Assembly (NCBI GenBank): GCA_013397455.1
Contig: VYZB01000522.1
Span: forward strand, 372,001 to 436,000
Source: Crotophaga sulcirostris
Lineage: Eukaryota; Chordata; Aves; Cuculiformes; Crotophagidae
Reading direction: 5' to 3'
Length of the DNA: 64,000 nt
Below are positions 26,541 through 40,600 of this stretch, in pieces; within the stretch, counting starts at the first letter, position 1; each line of letters opens with the position of its first letter. Position numbers and translations under genes: made by a program. Below the pieces are notes generated by a model. The model was not told the origin of the DNA. It worked only from the letters and a program-made list of their open reading frames with translations, and did not search any database.

Positions 26541-27000
26541 ATAGATCGTAGAATCATCTGGTTGGAAAAGACCTCTGAGATCATTGAGTCCAACTGTACC
26601 TGTCTACTTACCAAACCAGATCCCCGAGGAACTCATCTACCCATCTTTTAAACACCTCCAGGGATGGTGACTCAACCACCTCCCTGAGCCGCTGTTCCAG
26701 TGCCTGATCACCCTTTCAGTAAAGAAATTTTTACTAATGCCTAGTCTGAACCTCCGCTGGTGCAACTTGCGGGCATTTCCCCTCGTCCCATCACCTGTCA
26801 CTTGGGAGAAAAGAGAGAAAAGACCAACACTCACCTTGCCACAACCTCCTTTCAGGCAGTTGTAGACAGTGATGAGGTCTCCTCTCAGCCTCCTCTTCTC
26901 TAAACTAAACAGTCCATGTTCCCTCAGCTGCTCCTCATAAGACTTGTTCTCCAGCTCCTTCACCAGCCTTGTTGCCCTTCTCTGGACACGCTCCCACATT
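26541..27000 (-). mobile_element. CR1 LINE, 5'-truncated 3' portion
   Basis: Read on -, the sequence encodes the C-terminal end of the CR1 reverse-transcriptase ORF without an internal stop (frame 26637-27020). Hallmark stretches are [30 protein letters not shown] and [12 protein letters not shown]. The 3' untranslated end finishes at TTCCAACCAGATGATTCTAC, close to the CR1 tail. The left window edge of the element is therefore its 3' end. The 5' truncation lies near 27000, where the reading frame leaves the CR1 pattern. A perfect 9-bp direct repeat (26806-26814 and 26815-26823) adds three residues in frame relative to the family pattern. It is a dead copy lacking the endonuclease and most of the reverse transcriptase. 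Confidence 0.93.
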
Positions 27001-27936
27001 TTGTGGGTCTCCCTGGGCATTTCCTAAGACTATGAAGGTGGCTGTTTATTTCCTGCAGTCAGTAGGCACCAGTTTTGCTAGACTCAGACTGTCCTTTACA
27101 AGCAGAATGAGTCACACTCAGGATGGCTGAAGTTGTCATTTTTTTTCCCCTGAATTTTATTCCAAGTTTTCAATAGCAACTTGCTTGTTTGGATAAGAAT
27201 GGAAGAAGAGGTAAGGACTGGTTATCCCCAATGTCTTCCATGGGGTTAATCCAAGGCTGTAGCAACCTCTGTCCTTCAAGGCTGAGCCCCAATCATTTTA
27301 TATAGAATTCTACACAGATGCAATTATAATGTGCATGAGGATGTGCGAGAGAAATCCCAAGCTTTAATATTTTAGTGTAGAAAATGTGATATAAAGATTA
27401 AATAAGTAAGGTTAAGATGAAATACAACTATAATCTAGTGATGATCCTTTTTTATTCATGACATTTTCATTTTGCAGGCTACTCCCTTTATTTCTATTCT
27501 CTTTGGTCCTTTGCATTTAGGATACAATATCATTTTACGCAATCTCCCAGTTAAAAGGCTTCTCCTGTAGTTACGATCATCTCAAAAGTACTCTGATAAA
27601 TGATTCCATCTCTTAAAATGCTTTGAGATACAATAACTGCCTTGGAACAGGCAACTGTATCAAAAAGATCAGTCAGCTATACTGACTGCAGGCCAGAAAT
27701 TTTGTCTCAAACATAAATCATCTGTGTGGATGGAAAACACTGGAATCCTGTCCATTTCCATGTGGAAATCCTACAAGGGAATCTGAATATCATGGAAGTC
27801 TACAGTATGTGCAAATCCTGACAGAGAGTCCAAAATCAAGGTAAGGGTGTCAGAAGTAAATGGATTAATTCTTGGAGATTCCAGGTCTGGTTAATGCAGT
27901 CCTGTCTCTTCTAGGATTAATAAACCACGTAATTTC

Positions 27937-27948
27937 TTTTTTTTTTTT
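27937..27948. repeat. Poly-T run
   Basis: Twelve consecutive T bases with no retroposed sequence recognisable on either side, so it is probably simple slippage. Confidence 0.7.
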
Positions 27949-29435
27949 CCATCTTCTGCCACAAATTGACTTGCTGTTTTGGTTTGCTACATCAGCAGAA
28001 TCAAATCCAAACCAATTTTCTCAGTGCAAGGGGGGTTGTACCAGTCAGAATGGGGTTGATATATTAACATTCTCCCCTATCACCTCCTGCCAGTGTTTTC
28101 CTGAATGAGATTTTGCCGTGTCCATTTCCACAGCAACCTTGTTCATGCCAGGTTAGCAACGAGAGCCAGAAAAAGAGAGGAGCTTTAGGATTTCTCTGTG
28201 TTGATTTCCCTCCACCTGTCTCAAGCTGCACCTTAAGTATAAGAAAGGCAGATGTGACATGAGAGCCGTCATGGTAAATACTAGAAAATGCTGGAGTAAG
28301 AGACAATACCGGTGTGTCATAATGTAGCCTAGAGGAAACAGATTTGGGAAGCAGCTTCTAAAGCCAGCAGTGATTCCTTTCGTAGCAGGCTGCTGTCAGC
28401 ATCCGCTGGCAGAAAGTGTTGAAACTGAGAAGCAGAAAGGAAACAGCAGTCCCTCTCCTTTATATATAGTCCTCTGGATGTTTGAGGTTTCAAATAGATT
28501 AAGGGGAAGAATAAAAGTGTGGGAATCTGTGGTGCTTCCTAGGACTAAAATAAACTCTTCATGTGTCTCTGCACTTGTAAAATCAGGTTAGTGGCTCTGG
28601 TACTTTGAATTTTCAAGTGAAAGAAGTAGTGACAACAGGCTAGAAAAGCAGAAAATCTGCAAGTAACTGGAATAAAACAAAAGGACCAGAAGTTGCTTGC
28701 CACCCCATCGTGGGGAAAGTCACCTCATCAGGACAAAAATGCTTTTTGGTGGGAGGTAGTAGTAACAGTGGGCATTAATATCACTGGGAACTCTTGTGTA
28801 GCTTCTGACGATGACTTCCTTGAAAAGATTTCCTCACTCTTTGAAGTGTCTGTGGAGCAGACAGCTTGCTTTCTGCCTACTGTCTTGCCCGTCTGCTCCC
28901 CTGTGTGCTTCTCTGTTCTAACACCCTGTATTATTACAGTCACTCTCAGCACCTGGCTGCAGGAGTGAATCAAAGTGTTGTGGAGGCAGGATATCAATTT
29001 GGGTTTGCGCCATGGTAATAGTTACTTGGTGGTTAAGTGTGATCATTTCAAAGACACTTTTTCTTCCTTTTCCCTATTTCTCTGTGCCCAGATCACTGCT
29101 TGAGCTACTTTCCCCCTAAACACTACACGCTCATCTTTTTTTAACTGTCTAAAATAGAAAACCTCTGCTCTTGTCAAAAGAATTAACTGAAACAGTTACT
29201 TATCTGGCTGAGGAACTGCACACCGGAGTGTTCCATCCCCACTTCCCAGCTGCCCTCTGAAGCCCCTGACCCAGCTGGCGCAGCCACAGCTGGCACCTCA
29301 TTCCATAAACTTGCCCGAGACCATCACGTTGCTGAGGGTAAAGTGTCCATCAAGCTGTGTGAGTCCAAACAAAGCAGGTGAACGCAGAAAATCAAATAAT
29401 CCATTTTGAATTGTTGGTACTTACAGAATCCCCCT

Positions 29436-29455
29436 TAAAGAAAAGAAAAGAAAAG
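29436..29455. repeat. (AAAGA)n microsatellite
   Basis: About four perfect AAAGA units. It is probably polymorphic in length and has no visible link to a transposon tail. Confidence 0.8.
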
Positions 29456-32400
29456 ATTGCATTAAGTGTCAGTTGACTTCATGCTGCTGTACAAAGAGCT
29501 GTTTTCCTTTCTTTCTCTTCCCACTGCTATTAGCTAGCGAGTTAGTGTTCTACACACGGAGAAGTGAAACCTGCAGGTGTTTGCAGTCCGTAATACCTAC
29601 ATGGAGAACATGCAGAACTCACAACTACAGCTGTGCAGACTCTCCTGGAAGTTAATAAGATTTTAGTAAATTCAGAAGACTAGAATTTCCCCAAATATGG
29701 GCAAAATTAATTCATATTTTAAAAGATTTTGGTCTAAAGTAACAGGAATAAATGCCACATAAAACCCAGTCCTGCTCCCTTCAGAGACAATGGGAATTAA
29801 GCCACTAACTTCAAAGAGCTGCACTCTCCCTGTAGAGTATATTTCATGCTTCTGCAGTCTTGGCTAGATTAGTACAAATTAAACATCGGGTTAAGTTGCC
29901 AGAGCCCATAAGTGCTCCATTAGGCTCTGGAGGATTTGGCTAATTTTAGTCAAATACTTACCTATTTTACAGAATACATGCAAAATCCATCCAGGGGATA
30001 AGCCCACTGAACTCGACAGAATACCACTAATGGATTTGGCCATCCAGCTCCACTGTCTCTGCAGTTATGAAGTGCTTACAATGCATCACAGGTTGATGCA
30101 CCTTTTCAAATCTTAAGAAACAAATATTTTCTACCGGAGCACAGAAAATAATTTAATATGAGTTGTAAACAAGTGGCTTTCACAAGTGCTAAAGGATCTA
30201 ATCATCACATCACATTCTGTGCGCACACAAGACTCTTCTTGCCTGCAGGGCCACTGTGGGCAGGGCTGCTGTGACGTCTCCTTCCAGTGCTGCTTCCTGT
30301 CCTAGATCCTGTGAATGGCAAACTGCTCCAGGGAGCTACAAGCTACATTTTTCAATCATCTCTGCTTTATGTTAAATACACTTACAAGCAGCCAAGTAGC
30401 ATCCCCAGAGGGTCTTACTACGGCAGAGGGATGTTCACAATATGCTACTGCCTTTTTCTTTTCTTTTTTTCCCCCCAATATGCTTCACTTATAGCCATTC
30501 CCAAGTAATCTCCTAATTAGTGAGGAGACCTTGAGTTTAGATCCATGGACTGCAGAGACAGAGACCTCAGGTATCTTTTCCAAGCTTCGTGCTGTAGGTT
30601 TTTGGGGCCAGCTGGGAGAAAGGCTTGCCTGATTTTCCAGCCTCATTTCTCCCCTGGCTGATTCCAGCCTTTGGGCTGCCACCAGGGAATTGCAGCACTG
30701 CTGTGTGCCCCAGTCCCCTGGGCACAGAAGACAGACCAGGACTGACAGTAAAGTGCTTTGACATCTGCTGAAAAGGAATGAAGGAGCTCCTTACCAAATG
30801 TTTGTACCATGTCTGGAACCGCTGCTTTCACAATTGCTGACAGGGCTTTTGGATGCTAATACAGATACAAACATCATCCTCATTAGCCATTTCTTAACTT
30901 ATGACTCAGGCTTTTACAAAAAGCACAGGTTCAAAGATAAGTAATGCAGTGCAAACAACTACACAGCAACATTCTCTGGGAAGGCACAAAAGGTCAGGTA
31001 CAGCACTGCTCCTCTCCAGAGAAGAAATACACAGGATTTCTATGTGGAAACTTGACCACTCGAGCAACTAATTGACAGTGGGATGTCTTGCCGTACACAT
31101 CTTCTGAGGTGTTTTAATTATGCAAAGACACCTTGCTGTCACACAGATATAACTGATGTTTAACACTCATGTTTGTTTGGAGTAAACACTATGGGGATTT
31201 TTTTATTTTTGCATTATGATTCCCCTTTGGGGAGAATTCCATGTTATAAACAAAACACTCCAGCACAAGCTTTTGTTGTTGGTGGTTTTTCCCCTCCTCA
31301 AATGACTTTTAAAAAGCTTCTGGCTCTGTTCGTGACTGTTGTTGCAAAATTGGGCACTTCAGCAAATTGCTTGGTTGACAAAAGGGAAAAAAATGTTGCT
31401 TCAAAACAAACAATTATGATGACTTTGAAGCATAACATAAAATGTCTCATCGATTTTGTCCCAGAGGACTGGCGTAAGGAATGAATAACCAAAGATGCAA
31501 CGAGGCATGTAATTTTAGTGTATGCAACATTACTTGTGCAGTATTGTTTAAAATCCATTGGTTCACCTTTGCCCTCTATGATAACCTGCTATAAATAGGG
31601 GGGACACACACAAGTAATCTAAATACTTGATCATTTCTAAGGAGAAAAATAGCTTCCTATTTAGAGATAAAGTGGCTGAGGAGTGGCAGGAAAATGTACT
31701 ATTCCTTTTCCTCAGTCTCTAAGTGGAGCATTAGAGAGAGATTATAATTTTGACCTGTGGTGCCTGAATTCCTGGCCACTAGAATTCAGCATTTGTTTTC
31801 TTCTGGAAAATAAATTTTACATTTAAACTCTGATTACACCATGAAGCTTGTACTAAGAAGCATTTTTCTTTTCCTGCTCTCTATATTCATAATGCTAAGT
31901 GCCCTCTGCAGGGGCACTGTGTGAAAGGTGCTGGCAAAACCTGCTGCTGGAGACAAGCACTCACTCAGGAGCATTTTGTTCACACAACCCAGTGCTCAAA
32001 AAGTAGGGCGGCAGGGTGGGAAAGCCAAAAAAGGGAGCAGTAAATGATCAATTGTAGCAAATGTTCTGCAGTCATTTCTTCAAACATAAGTGACGCGATA
32101 TTTTGTCCCTAGGCTGAAATAGATTCAATTCCCTATTAGGCTGGAAAACTCAGTACAGCTTTTCTGCTGCCTTTGGATCTGGCTCTTCTCTAATAGATCA
32201 TTTCATCTTCAGTCAAGGTGTTTGCTTCTGTGATGGAGAACCAGTGTCCTCTAAATTTCCATTCAGCAAAGAACATTTAAATTGCTTAAAAAAAATCGAC
32301 ATTAGTCAGATGGTAAAAAATAGTTGAAAAAAATCAAACAGTGGCTGTCAGTCTGAAAGTTTGATTCCCGACAGACTTGAGACTGAAATTCGGCTCATCA

Positions 32401-34744
32401 TATTTATCTCTCTAGATACGCCTGGAATCAGCTTCCGCCACTGAAGTGGAACAGATTATTTATTGTCATGGGTTTCTCAGCATCTTTTCAAGTGCTCAAA
32501 TAATTCTACACATCTTTCCACTTAGCTTCACTGGTTTGGGATTCTCATCCCTCTGTGAGCCAAGCCTCAGTCTCTTGGCTGCAGTGAGCAGATCCATTTC
32601 TTCACTAGCAAGGCTCTGCTGGAAAGCTGCAGGTACTCTTTTACTACAAAGATCCAGCCATACTATGCTGTGACCTCTGCTAGACACAGGATAAGTAGTA
32701 TTTTTTTGTATTACAGTACATATGAATACAACACAGCCAGGATTATCCTATCAGGGAATCCACCATCTATGGGGTTTTGTTGCCTAAAAGCTTTGAAATA
32801 TTTCAGCCTCTCTGTTTTTATGTTCCTGGTAGCCCAGTTGTTCTGTACAACTGCATTAGCTGTGCAGGGAAAATAACCATTTACTGTGGGAGTGACTTGA
32901 CAGTTCTGTTTTCGGAGCTGCAGACTGACAGAAGATATATCTATTCGGCTCTGCTGGGCAGCACTGCTCAGCAGTAAGCTAAATTAGCCCACAACATGTT
33001 ATTCTACCTAGCCTTTCCAAAAACCAAAACAGCTGGCTTTAAGGCTAGCATACACAGAACACTCGAAGGAGAAGGGTAAAACTGCAGAATGTTTTTCTTC
33101 CTGCATTTATTATTCCTCCAGTAGTCACAGGTTCCGCCCTATGACAATTTAGACCATAGCACTTCATTCCAGGCCAAAATCTACCTGTCCTTTACTCCAC
33201 AGGTTAACTTTAGCTTCTATAATGAATGAGAATGAAAAAGAAATAATAAATAAGACTGCGTAGCTTGGGAATATGCAAGACTGATATTCAAAATAACTGT
33301 AATAAGTACTTGTAAAAATGCAATAAGTCAAGTGTATAAATGGAGGGAATTAAATGTCATGGTAAATTTACATAAAACAATGTTTAAAGCAGAAATTTGA
33401 ATAAATATAATATAGATAAGTAGTAATCCTCTCCCTGTTTAACTAGGCCATTTGTAACAATTTTCAAGGACAGGCCGCAAAACATCTTTAAAAATGGAGG
33501 GTCAAGAGATTAGAAAAGAATGATCCGGGAAAAACAAAGAACTGAGTCTAGCTGTGCCTCCAGTTCTGCACCCTGTGCAGTGGTTCCTACAAGAACTCTA
33601 CCTGCAGCAGCAGCCACAATACATGGAGACTTAACACTGATATCCGTTTACTCCAGTCTTTGTTCTTACAGTGGTTTTAAGATTATTTTTTTAGACAAAC
33701 ACTCACTGTGTAACAGCATAAAATATTTGGCCATTGGTTTTCTTAAGAGTGCAGTAGAAAAGGGTGTGGAAATAGAAAGAAAATTTGACATTCTGTTTGG
33801 TGCTTTGAAATTAAGCCACCTGCACTTTATAAAGAAGCTATTGGAGATGACAAACCTGAGATTTCTTGCCTTGTCTAATGCTGCAAAGATAGCTGCCTTA
33901 CAAAGACAATCATTCCTTAGAGCATAAGCAGTATTAGCTTTTCTCTGATGATCCTCAAGGTGTAAATGACAGGTAACTTAAATGCCCTGCCAAGTGCACA
34001 ATTTCTTTGCAAAACATCTCAAAAAATATGATTTTCTGTTTTACATAAGACTTCACAATCCACATTATGTCTAATCCTCTAACATGTATTCTTCTTTTCT
34101 CCCTTTACCTACAGGATTTCTGGTGAGCAGTGCATATGGCTCTAAGTATTAGAAAAGTAAACGGTGTCTTGAATAGCAGAATTAAATTCAGAAGCATCCT
34201 GCACTGACAGGAAATCACCTCTAAAATATATTCCTGCAGGTAGTTGTTCTGCTATTAGAACAGGATACAGGCAAATATTGATCTAATCCCAAAAGTAACA
34301 ACTGTCATTACAGCGAGGTACCTGTGACCCATATTGCCTCTCTCTAACTCTGACAAGATAGAAGAAGAGTCCTCCAGCTGGGAACAGAATTATGCTACAG
34401 TTTTCTGACACTCAGTTTTGATATTTTTTTTTCCTGCCTGCCTAGTTGATCAGTAAGCAATGTATTAATATAAGCCACCCTCTGGAAACTGGCTCAGAAC
34501 CTGCAGGCCACGAAGACAGGAGATGAGGGAAGAGAGACAGTGGGTCAGATCGACTTGAGTGTGTTTTTTTTTCTTACAGGAAATCTCTTCAGGCATCAAT
34601 GATGCCTTCATCTTCTCTCTTTGTGTAATGCTGGCCACACTGACAGTTTTCAGGCAATGTCAAAACACGCATTTTATAAAATAACTCCTTTGCCAGTGCA
34701 CCAGTCTGGGGTGGGATTAGAGTGATCAGAAGGAATGGCTGGAA

Positions 34745-34968
34745 GATGGGCCAGGGGAGGGTTAGGTTGGACATTAGGAAAAGGTTCTTCACTCAGAGGG
34801 TGGTGGAGTAGTGGAACAGCTCCCCAGGGAAGCAGTCACAGCACTAAGCCTGAACAATGCCCTCAGACACAGGGTGTGAATGTTGGGGGTTGTCCTGTGC
34901 AGGGACAGGAACTGGACTCAATGGATCCTTGTGGGTCCTTTCCAACTCAGGAGATTCTATGATTCTGT
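34745..34968 (+). mobile_element. CR1 LINE, short 3' fragment
   Basis: The fragment begins within the last coding part of CR1: GGTTGGACATTAGGAAAAGG corresponds to the LDIRK motif, followed by TTCTTCACTCAGAGGGTGGT. It runs through the 3' untranslated region with GACTCAATGGATCC and GGGTCCTTTCCAACTCAG, and ends in GATTCTATGATTCTG, about two tail units. The 3' region with GTTGTCCTGTGCAGGGACAGGA differs from that of the copies at 53581 and 56155, so it belongs to another CR1 subfamily. The reading frame is broken. Confidence 0.9.
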
Positions 34969-37479
34969 TATCAGCTGGAGGTAGGGCAAACAGTAAGAAC
35001 TGGCACATGGTACTCTCACCCTGGCTGAGCAGTGTTTCCATCAGCTTCCCAGAGCAAACAAAGCAGTCTGGAGACTCCTAAGATGATGTCACAGGGATAT
35101 AGTCTGAAAACAGGACTGTTTGATGAGCCAGCTGAGGTATCCCACATCTGAAGAATCAGTCCCTTTAGAGCCTCCGAAAGCATATCTGAATCTCTCTGAA
35201 AGGAAAAGTCTTCCTGGAGGAAATGAGATGAGGAGAAAGGAGGTTCCACATCATCTCAGACACTAGCGAAGGTACAACCTCAAACTTCCCTTGCAGCCAG
35301 CGGAGACTCCAGAAGCAGCTCAGCCACATCTATTCAGATACCAACCTAGCCACCTACAAGCCGACACAAAACTCTGTCCCTATGCCTCTTTCCTCCAGTG
35401 TTCCTACATCACAACAGCACTAAGACACCTGCTCCTGGATCAAACCTGCCAAAGTTGTCAGTGTTCTGTGATTTTTACCAGCCAGCTGGGAGTTCAAACG
35501 GAGTCCAGCACTTAACGACATCATCACATTTTGGATGTCAGTATGAGATGAAACTGAATCTTTCACATGGTAACACTGCTAAACAAAACAGGAGCCGTGT
35601 CTGTGGGCTGTAGCACTGGTGGGACATTAGGTCACTGGTGAGGCCAGACTGGAGATTCTGGGAAGAAGCTTGCTGTTCAAGCAGAAACTTGGTTCATTTG
35701 CATAGCACAGCCAGGTTGTGTGTGCAAGTGGAATATTTGAGGTGCATCAGATTTAGTGTGTGTATATGAATAAGCTGTTTACAGCCCAGTTGCATAAGTT
35801 CCTAGATAAGAATCAGGGTCTCTGCAGAGATACCACACATTTCAATTACACACTAAATCAGTCTGATGCTCTCCTGAAGCACACGACCTACTTCACATGT
35901 ACTGTATAGCAAATACATGGTAGCCCAACACACTTTGGACTAAGTGAATCAGACCAGGGATGTGATTTATGAATGAGCTATAGAAATGCCATACCAAATG
36001 CCTGTTATTAATACAGTGCTATGAGTAGATCTGTTTAAAAACAATTCTGTTTTGTTCAAAAGGGCTAAATACTCCTTACATATCCAGAACTTGTATTCCC
36101 AAAAGGAATAAAGGAAGGAAGAGAACTCAGGCTTTCACTTCCTGAGTACAGAGATATTAATTAAAATGGATTAATTGAATTAACAAGAACCCACATTTTC
36201 CTTAGGAGAATTTGAGCAGCATTCCCAAGTAGCTCACGATTTACTGAAAATATGTTTGGCAAATAAAAACTTGAATTGCAGTGATAGATATTAAAAAGTG
36301 AAGAAAGAGCTTGTTATAAAAAAAGAGAATTATTTGCACTTAAGCCCATTTGTTTCTTGTGCTCATGTAGTTTAGATTAAAGCACTTCATCTCTGCCTAC
36401 TAATTAGGACTATTTATTACTTCTCATATATTTATACAAGAGCTTGAATTACAATTCTTACAATCCTTATTTTTATATGGTATCAACACAAATAAAGGAT
36501 GACTCCTGAGAATCTCTGGAAAACACTGAATAACGTCAAATCCTAATGAAACTGGTGGCAGTTACCATGCTTGGGAGGAAAACTCAGCAAGTTGTAGAAT
36601 CAGTCTGTGTCAGCTGAATGCTTGCTTCTCAGAAAACTGCTCTAGCGCAGCGCACTGGGGATAGCTAATCAAGAAATCATAACGGGGAGAGCAGCCGAAA
36701 ATGACAGTTGAACCTTCTTGTATAGTTTGTTCCAAAAGTATTAACAGTGAGTGAAGAAATATTTATTCTTGAGATCTAATTAGGAATTAATAATTCAGCT
36801 AAAGACTATGTAGAAATGAAGAACATGACCAAATATTCACCAAAATACTATACCCAGTACTGGGACACACGTTTCTTTATGGTTGCTTTCAAAACCACAT
36901 TTCACGTGTGTAAAATGGACAGGAAGGCAGATCCAGGTATTTCAGCTATGTCTGCATTATGATGCTTCTCATAATTATGACATTCTAATTGGTGGATCTC
37001 AAGAGTCACACCTTTATCAGGAGCCTTGGTACAGGGAGTTAGGAGGAAGAGGCATCACCAGAGGTAAGTATACAAATAGCGAAGTTATAAAACCATCTCA
37101 GGCTTAAAAGTAATTTTTCCCACCTCTTTCTTACTCCTTATGCATCACAAAAAGACTCATCTAGGGAGGCCCACCAAGCAAAGGCAAGAAATTAGACACA
37201 GGTTTATAAGTAGAGCATGAACCCTGGCCTAAGAAAAATAGAGGTGCAGTTAAAAAACATTAAATGAGATGAGATACAAAAAGTCATGCATCAAAACCAT
37301 ATTGGAACAAAGATATTTGTGAACCTTAGTATTATTTATAATACTATGTATTACGTTCTGACACTAGTACTAATCATTTGGTCTCCAAAAGAGGACGACA
37401 TTTCCTAATATCTGTTAGGTTTCAGGTGAAAAAAAATCCTTAAGCTTTTAAAAATAAGTAAAGGAGAAGTAAATAATGT

Positions 37480-37660
37480 ACATTAGGAGATAGTAAATAT
37501 TAATATTGTTTGTCAATACTTCTGTTTTGTAAAAATTTCAGTTGTGTCCATTTGGCACAATTCTGTATGGGACTTTAATGAGCCATTTATTATTAGTAAT
37601 AAGTCATTAGCGTCCTAATCATTCTCATCCAATTCTCTAAGGACTTTTTCCTCTGGAGTG
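37480..37660. promoter_or_regulatory. Candidate conserved noncoding element
   Basis: The segment centred on 37570-37640 (GGGACTTTAATGAGCC, TTTATTATTAGTAATAAG, TCATTAGCGTCCTAATC) has repeated TAAT cores on both strands embedded in mixed sequence, with no repeat signature. TATTAGTAATA is itself palindromic. The word content resembles homeobox-regulated conserved elements. Conservation has not been shown. Confidence 0.28.
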
Positions 37661-40600
37661 ACTGCAAGTCTCATTCCACCAAGTGGAATTACTTTAAAAT
37701 GAATCAGGATAGACTGTTACCCTACAGCCCTCCAAATAACTTTTGCATAATTTCCTCCTTAATTAGCCTTATCTTCAACAAATATCCCTGTTTATAGTAA
37801 TACATGTCCACAACCAAACAGAACCCTCTATGAATTACTAAAGAAGATGCTTATTAGAGCCACAATTCCCATTATTAATATAAAGAGCTACTCTTTGTGG
37901 CGTCCCTGAAAGAGAGAGCTGGGGGCATTTGCCACCAAACTTGTTATATACTCAGAAGTATGCTTACCATTATTTTTAATATCAAGTAGAACTGGTAATC
38001 TGCATGTATTAATCTCAGTGTTCAAAGTATCACTCTGCAACATGAGCCATACACAGGCTGCCAGAAAAATGCATTTTAGCCAAAGGGCAAGAATGTGAAA
38101 GTATGGGGGTTGTGTTAGCCAGTTTCTGTTACCACTTGGGTTGTAAGGATTCATAAACAGCCATGCAGAGTGGCTATCAGCATCTACAACTGCTGGAAAA
38201 TCCCACGGACGTTCAGGGAGTAAGGAGGCCTTGGGGGCAGGGTGGGTTAGATTAGAACCTGAAAGGAATCTGAGAGCAACCCCAAAGAAAATCCAAATCT
38301 GAAAGATGACCTGGAGAGGGTCCCTTCAGAAAGTGTGACATAAGGCACAGCAAACACAGCGCAGTATTTTGACATAAGCACTTCATATACATCTGCCTTA
38401 TTTACCTTGTGCTGGTAGTGGTTTCAGGATCCCTAAGGAAACCAAGGCATTTCAGACACAAGGCTGCAGCAATCTGCAGCACAGGAGCCATCAAACACTT
38501 CCTAATATAGAACTTGTGGATGTCCTGTTTCAAACAGGGAACTAGCTGTGCCACTGCAGGAGAGGTGGGGAGCTGGGAGCACAGGGCTTCACAGAAAACT
38601 AGGATCTCCTGCTGAAAGCACCAACCAGGTGCTCCCTGTTAGCAAAGCAGAGGGGAAAAGTGTAAGCTTTGATGGTAAAAACCTATTCCTAATGACATGC
38701 AAGTTTTACCCAGGACAGACTAACATGAAAACCATTCCTGTACAGTTTCCACACTGTGCTATCTATGTTAACAGAGAACTGTGTTAGAATGATTTCAGTG
38801 TTACTTCAGTCAACCCAAACTAACAGTACGAGCTCCTAGGCATTCACTCAAGCACACTTCCAAACCAGCCTGTTTTTCTGATTCAAGCAGTGAGCATATT
38901 ACTTTGCAGATGAGACACAATAACAACTGACAAAATATATTAACTGATCAGCTTCAGTAAGAGCCCCCTATGCCTTTAAAGAACTTCTTGGTATGGTGAC
39001 TGGTATCTCTTGAACATTGCTGGAGCTCTGATGATAGGACAGTCTTTTTCCACTGTGACCCAGACACTTCCTCAGAACCCAGTTTGTGTAAATTATGGAA
39101 ATAAGGATGCGAGTTTTCTGACTGCAGGTTGGTATGCTGTCCATACTGAATTGGTCAAAAACACTTCCTACTAACACAATCAGCAATCCCTTCTCTCCTG
39201 ACATCCTGTTGAACATCTGTTCTTAAGTCTGGACACAAGCGGTCAAATCCAAGTTCATTTGCTTTGGGGCTGTTCTTGCCCAGTCTCCCCACATAGGATG
39301 AATAACCTTCACTCAGCAACTTCAGCAATGAAACACATGCCAGAGACCCTTTTGATTTCACAGTACATTTCAAAGTTTCCACTTTACGGATAAGAGGCTT
39401 TGAATTTATAGTATTAATTTTCTTGCCGCAGTTTTGACTATGAGACAAGTCCTACAACCAGAGAAGATGGATTTCCCAGGCAGTTGCTGCACCACACCCT
39501 TGTGGTTAACTTAAGTAATTTGATACCTGTCCCATGCCAAGAATGCAAGGAAGGGTTAATGCACACAATCCTTGGCAAGTCTGCACCTGAAGGCACTGCT
39601 ATCAGTGTTTCAGGTATTTTGGTGTACATGAGCTGATGAGGTGAAGTGGAAGAAGGGTTTTAAAATGGATTTGTGTAAGTACAAATAGGGGCTGAAAGCC
39701 CTCTCCCATTCGGAAACAAAACTTCCAGCTCACTCATGAAGCCACTTGCAGAAGACCACACACTGGTTCAGCTGCAGAACCTGCAAGCCCAGCAGCACAG
39801 CCAGTCTCTGTCCTCTGCTCAAATTGTAATGACTACATAACTGGCTGTAAACCAAGGAACCACTCTGCCTGCATGCTGACTGCAAAAACTGATATGCTCA
39901 TAGGAGACATACAGGGAGCCTCCTTATAATTAACATACATGATATATATGAATTACTCATTGGTCTTTAAAGCTATTGCCTCCTACTTCTTCAATGATTT
40001 TTTTCCCCCTAGGATATGACATTCAAAAAAACCAGCACAAGAATACTGGCAGTGTTCATCCTAAATACTCAAGGCATGTCTGAATCAAATGGCTACTATA
40101 AATACTATATGATGAAATTATGATGAAATACTTTAGGATGAAAAGACATAAGAATCTGATGGCACAGGGGTGAATGTATGTTCACGTGCATACATGTGCT
40201 GATAGTCCTACCTTTTAGTGGTCAGGAGGGGGTTTAACAACATATTTCCCTCTGCTCCCTTTACCAAAGGCATTCCAGATAGGCTGCAAGCAGCACTTCA
40301 TGTTTATTGCTTCGTAGGAACAGTGGCTGTACTAGGTCAAAAGCACATCCAACTCCAGATTCCAGCTTTGACAGCTATACAAGAAAAGCATGCAGTGATA
40401 TTGCTCCAATACACTTCCCTAGCTATCAGGAACTGCTGTTAATAGTCCTAACAGAGTGTTCATCAAGGAGTTTGTCTCCATACACTTTTGACCCACTTAC
40501 AATTCCGATCTCTACGCTGTTTTGCAGCAACCAGTTCCAGAGTTTAACTAACCTGCTTTTGTGACAAAATCAGGGGGGTATTGAGACAGAACAGGAAACT

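Larger units (their letters stand above)
27001..34744. other. Unique noncoding DNA, no gene recognised
   Basis: No family or exon was recognised. A 12-base poly-T run (27937-27948) and an (AAAGA)n microsatellite are the only simple repeats of note. The 135-codon open frame on + at 33520-33927 has no recognisable domain. Confidence 0.6.

Noticed and set aside
33520..33927. 135-codon open frame on +, with a helical-looking C-terminal half
   Set aside because: No match to a family I recognise and no neighbouring exon. It could only be rescued by transcript or conservation evidence.
35080..35660. Possible unknown repeat after the CR1 fragment at 34745-34968
   Set aside because: No terminal repeats, target duplication or second copy in the window. 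Cannot be supported without a genome search.
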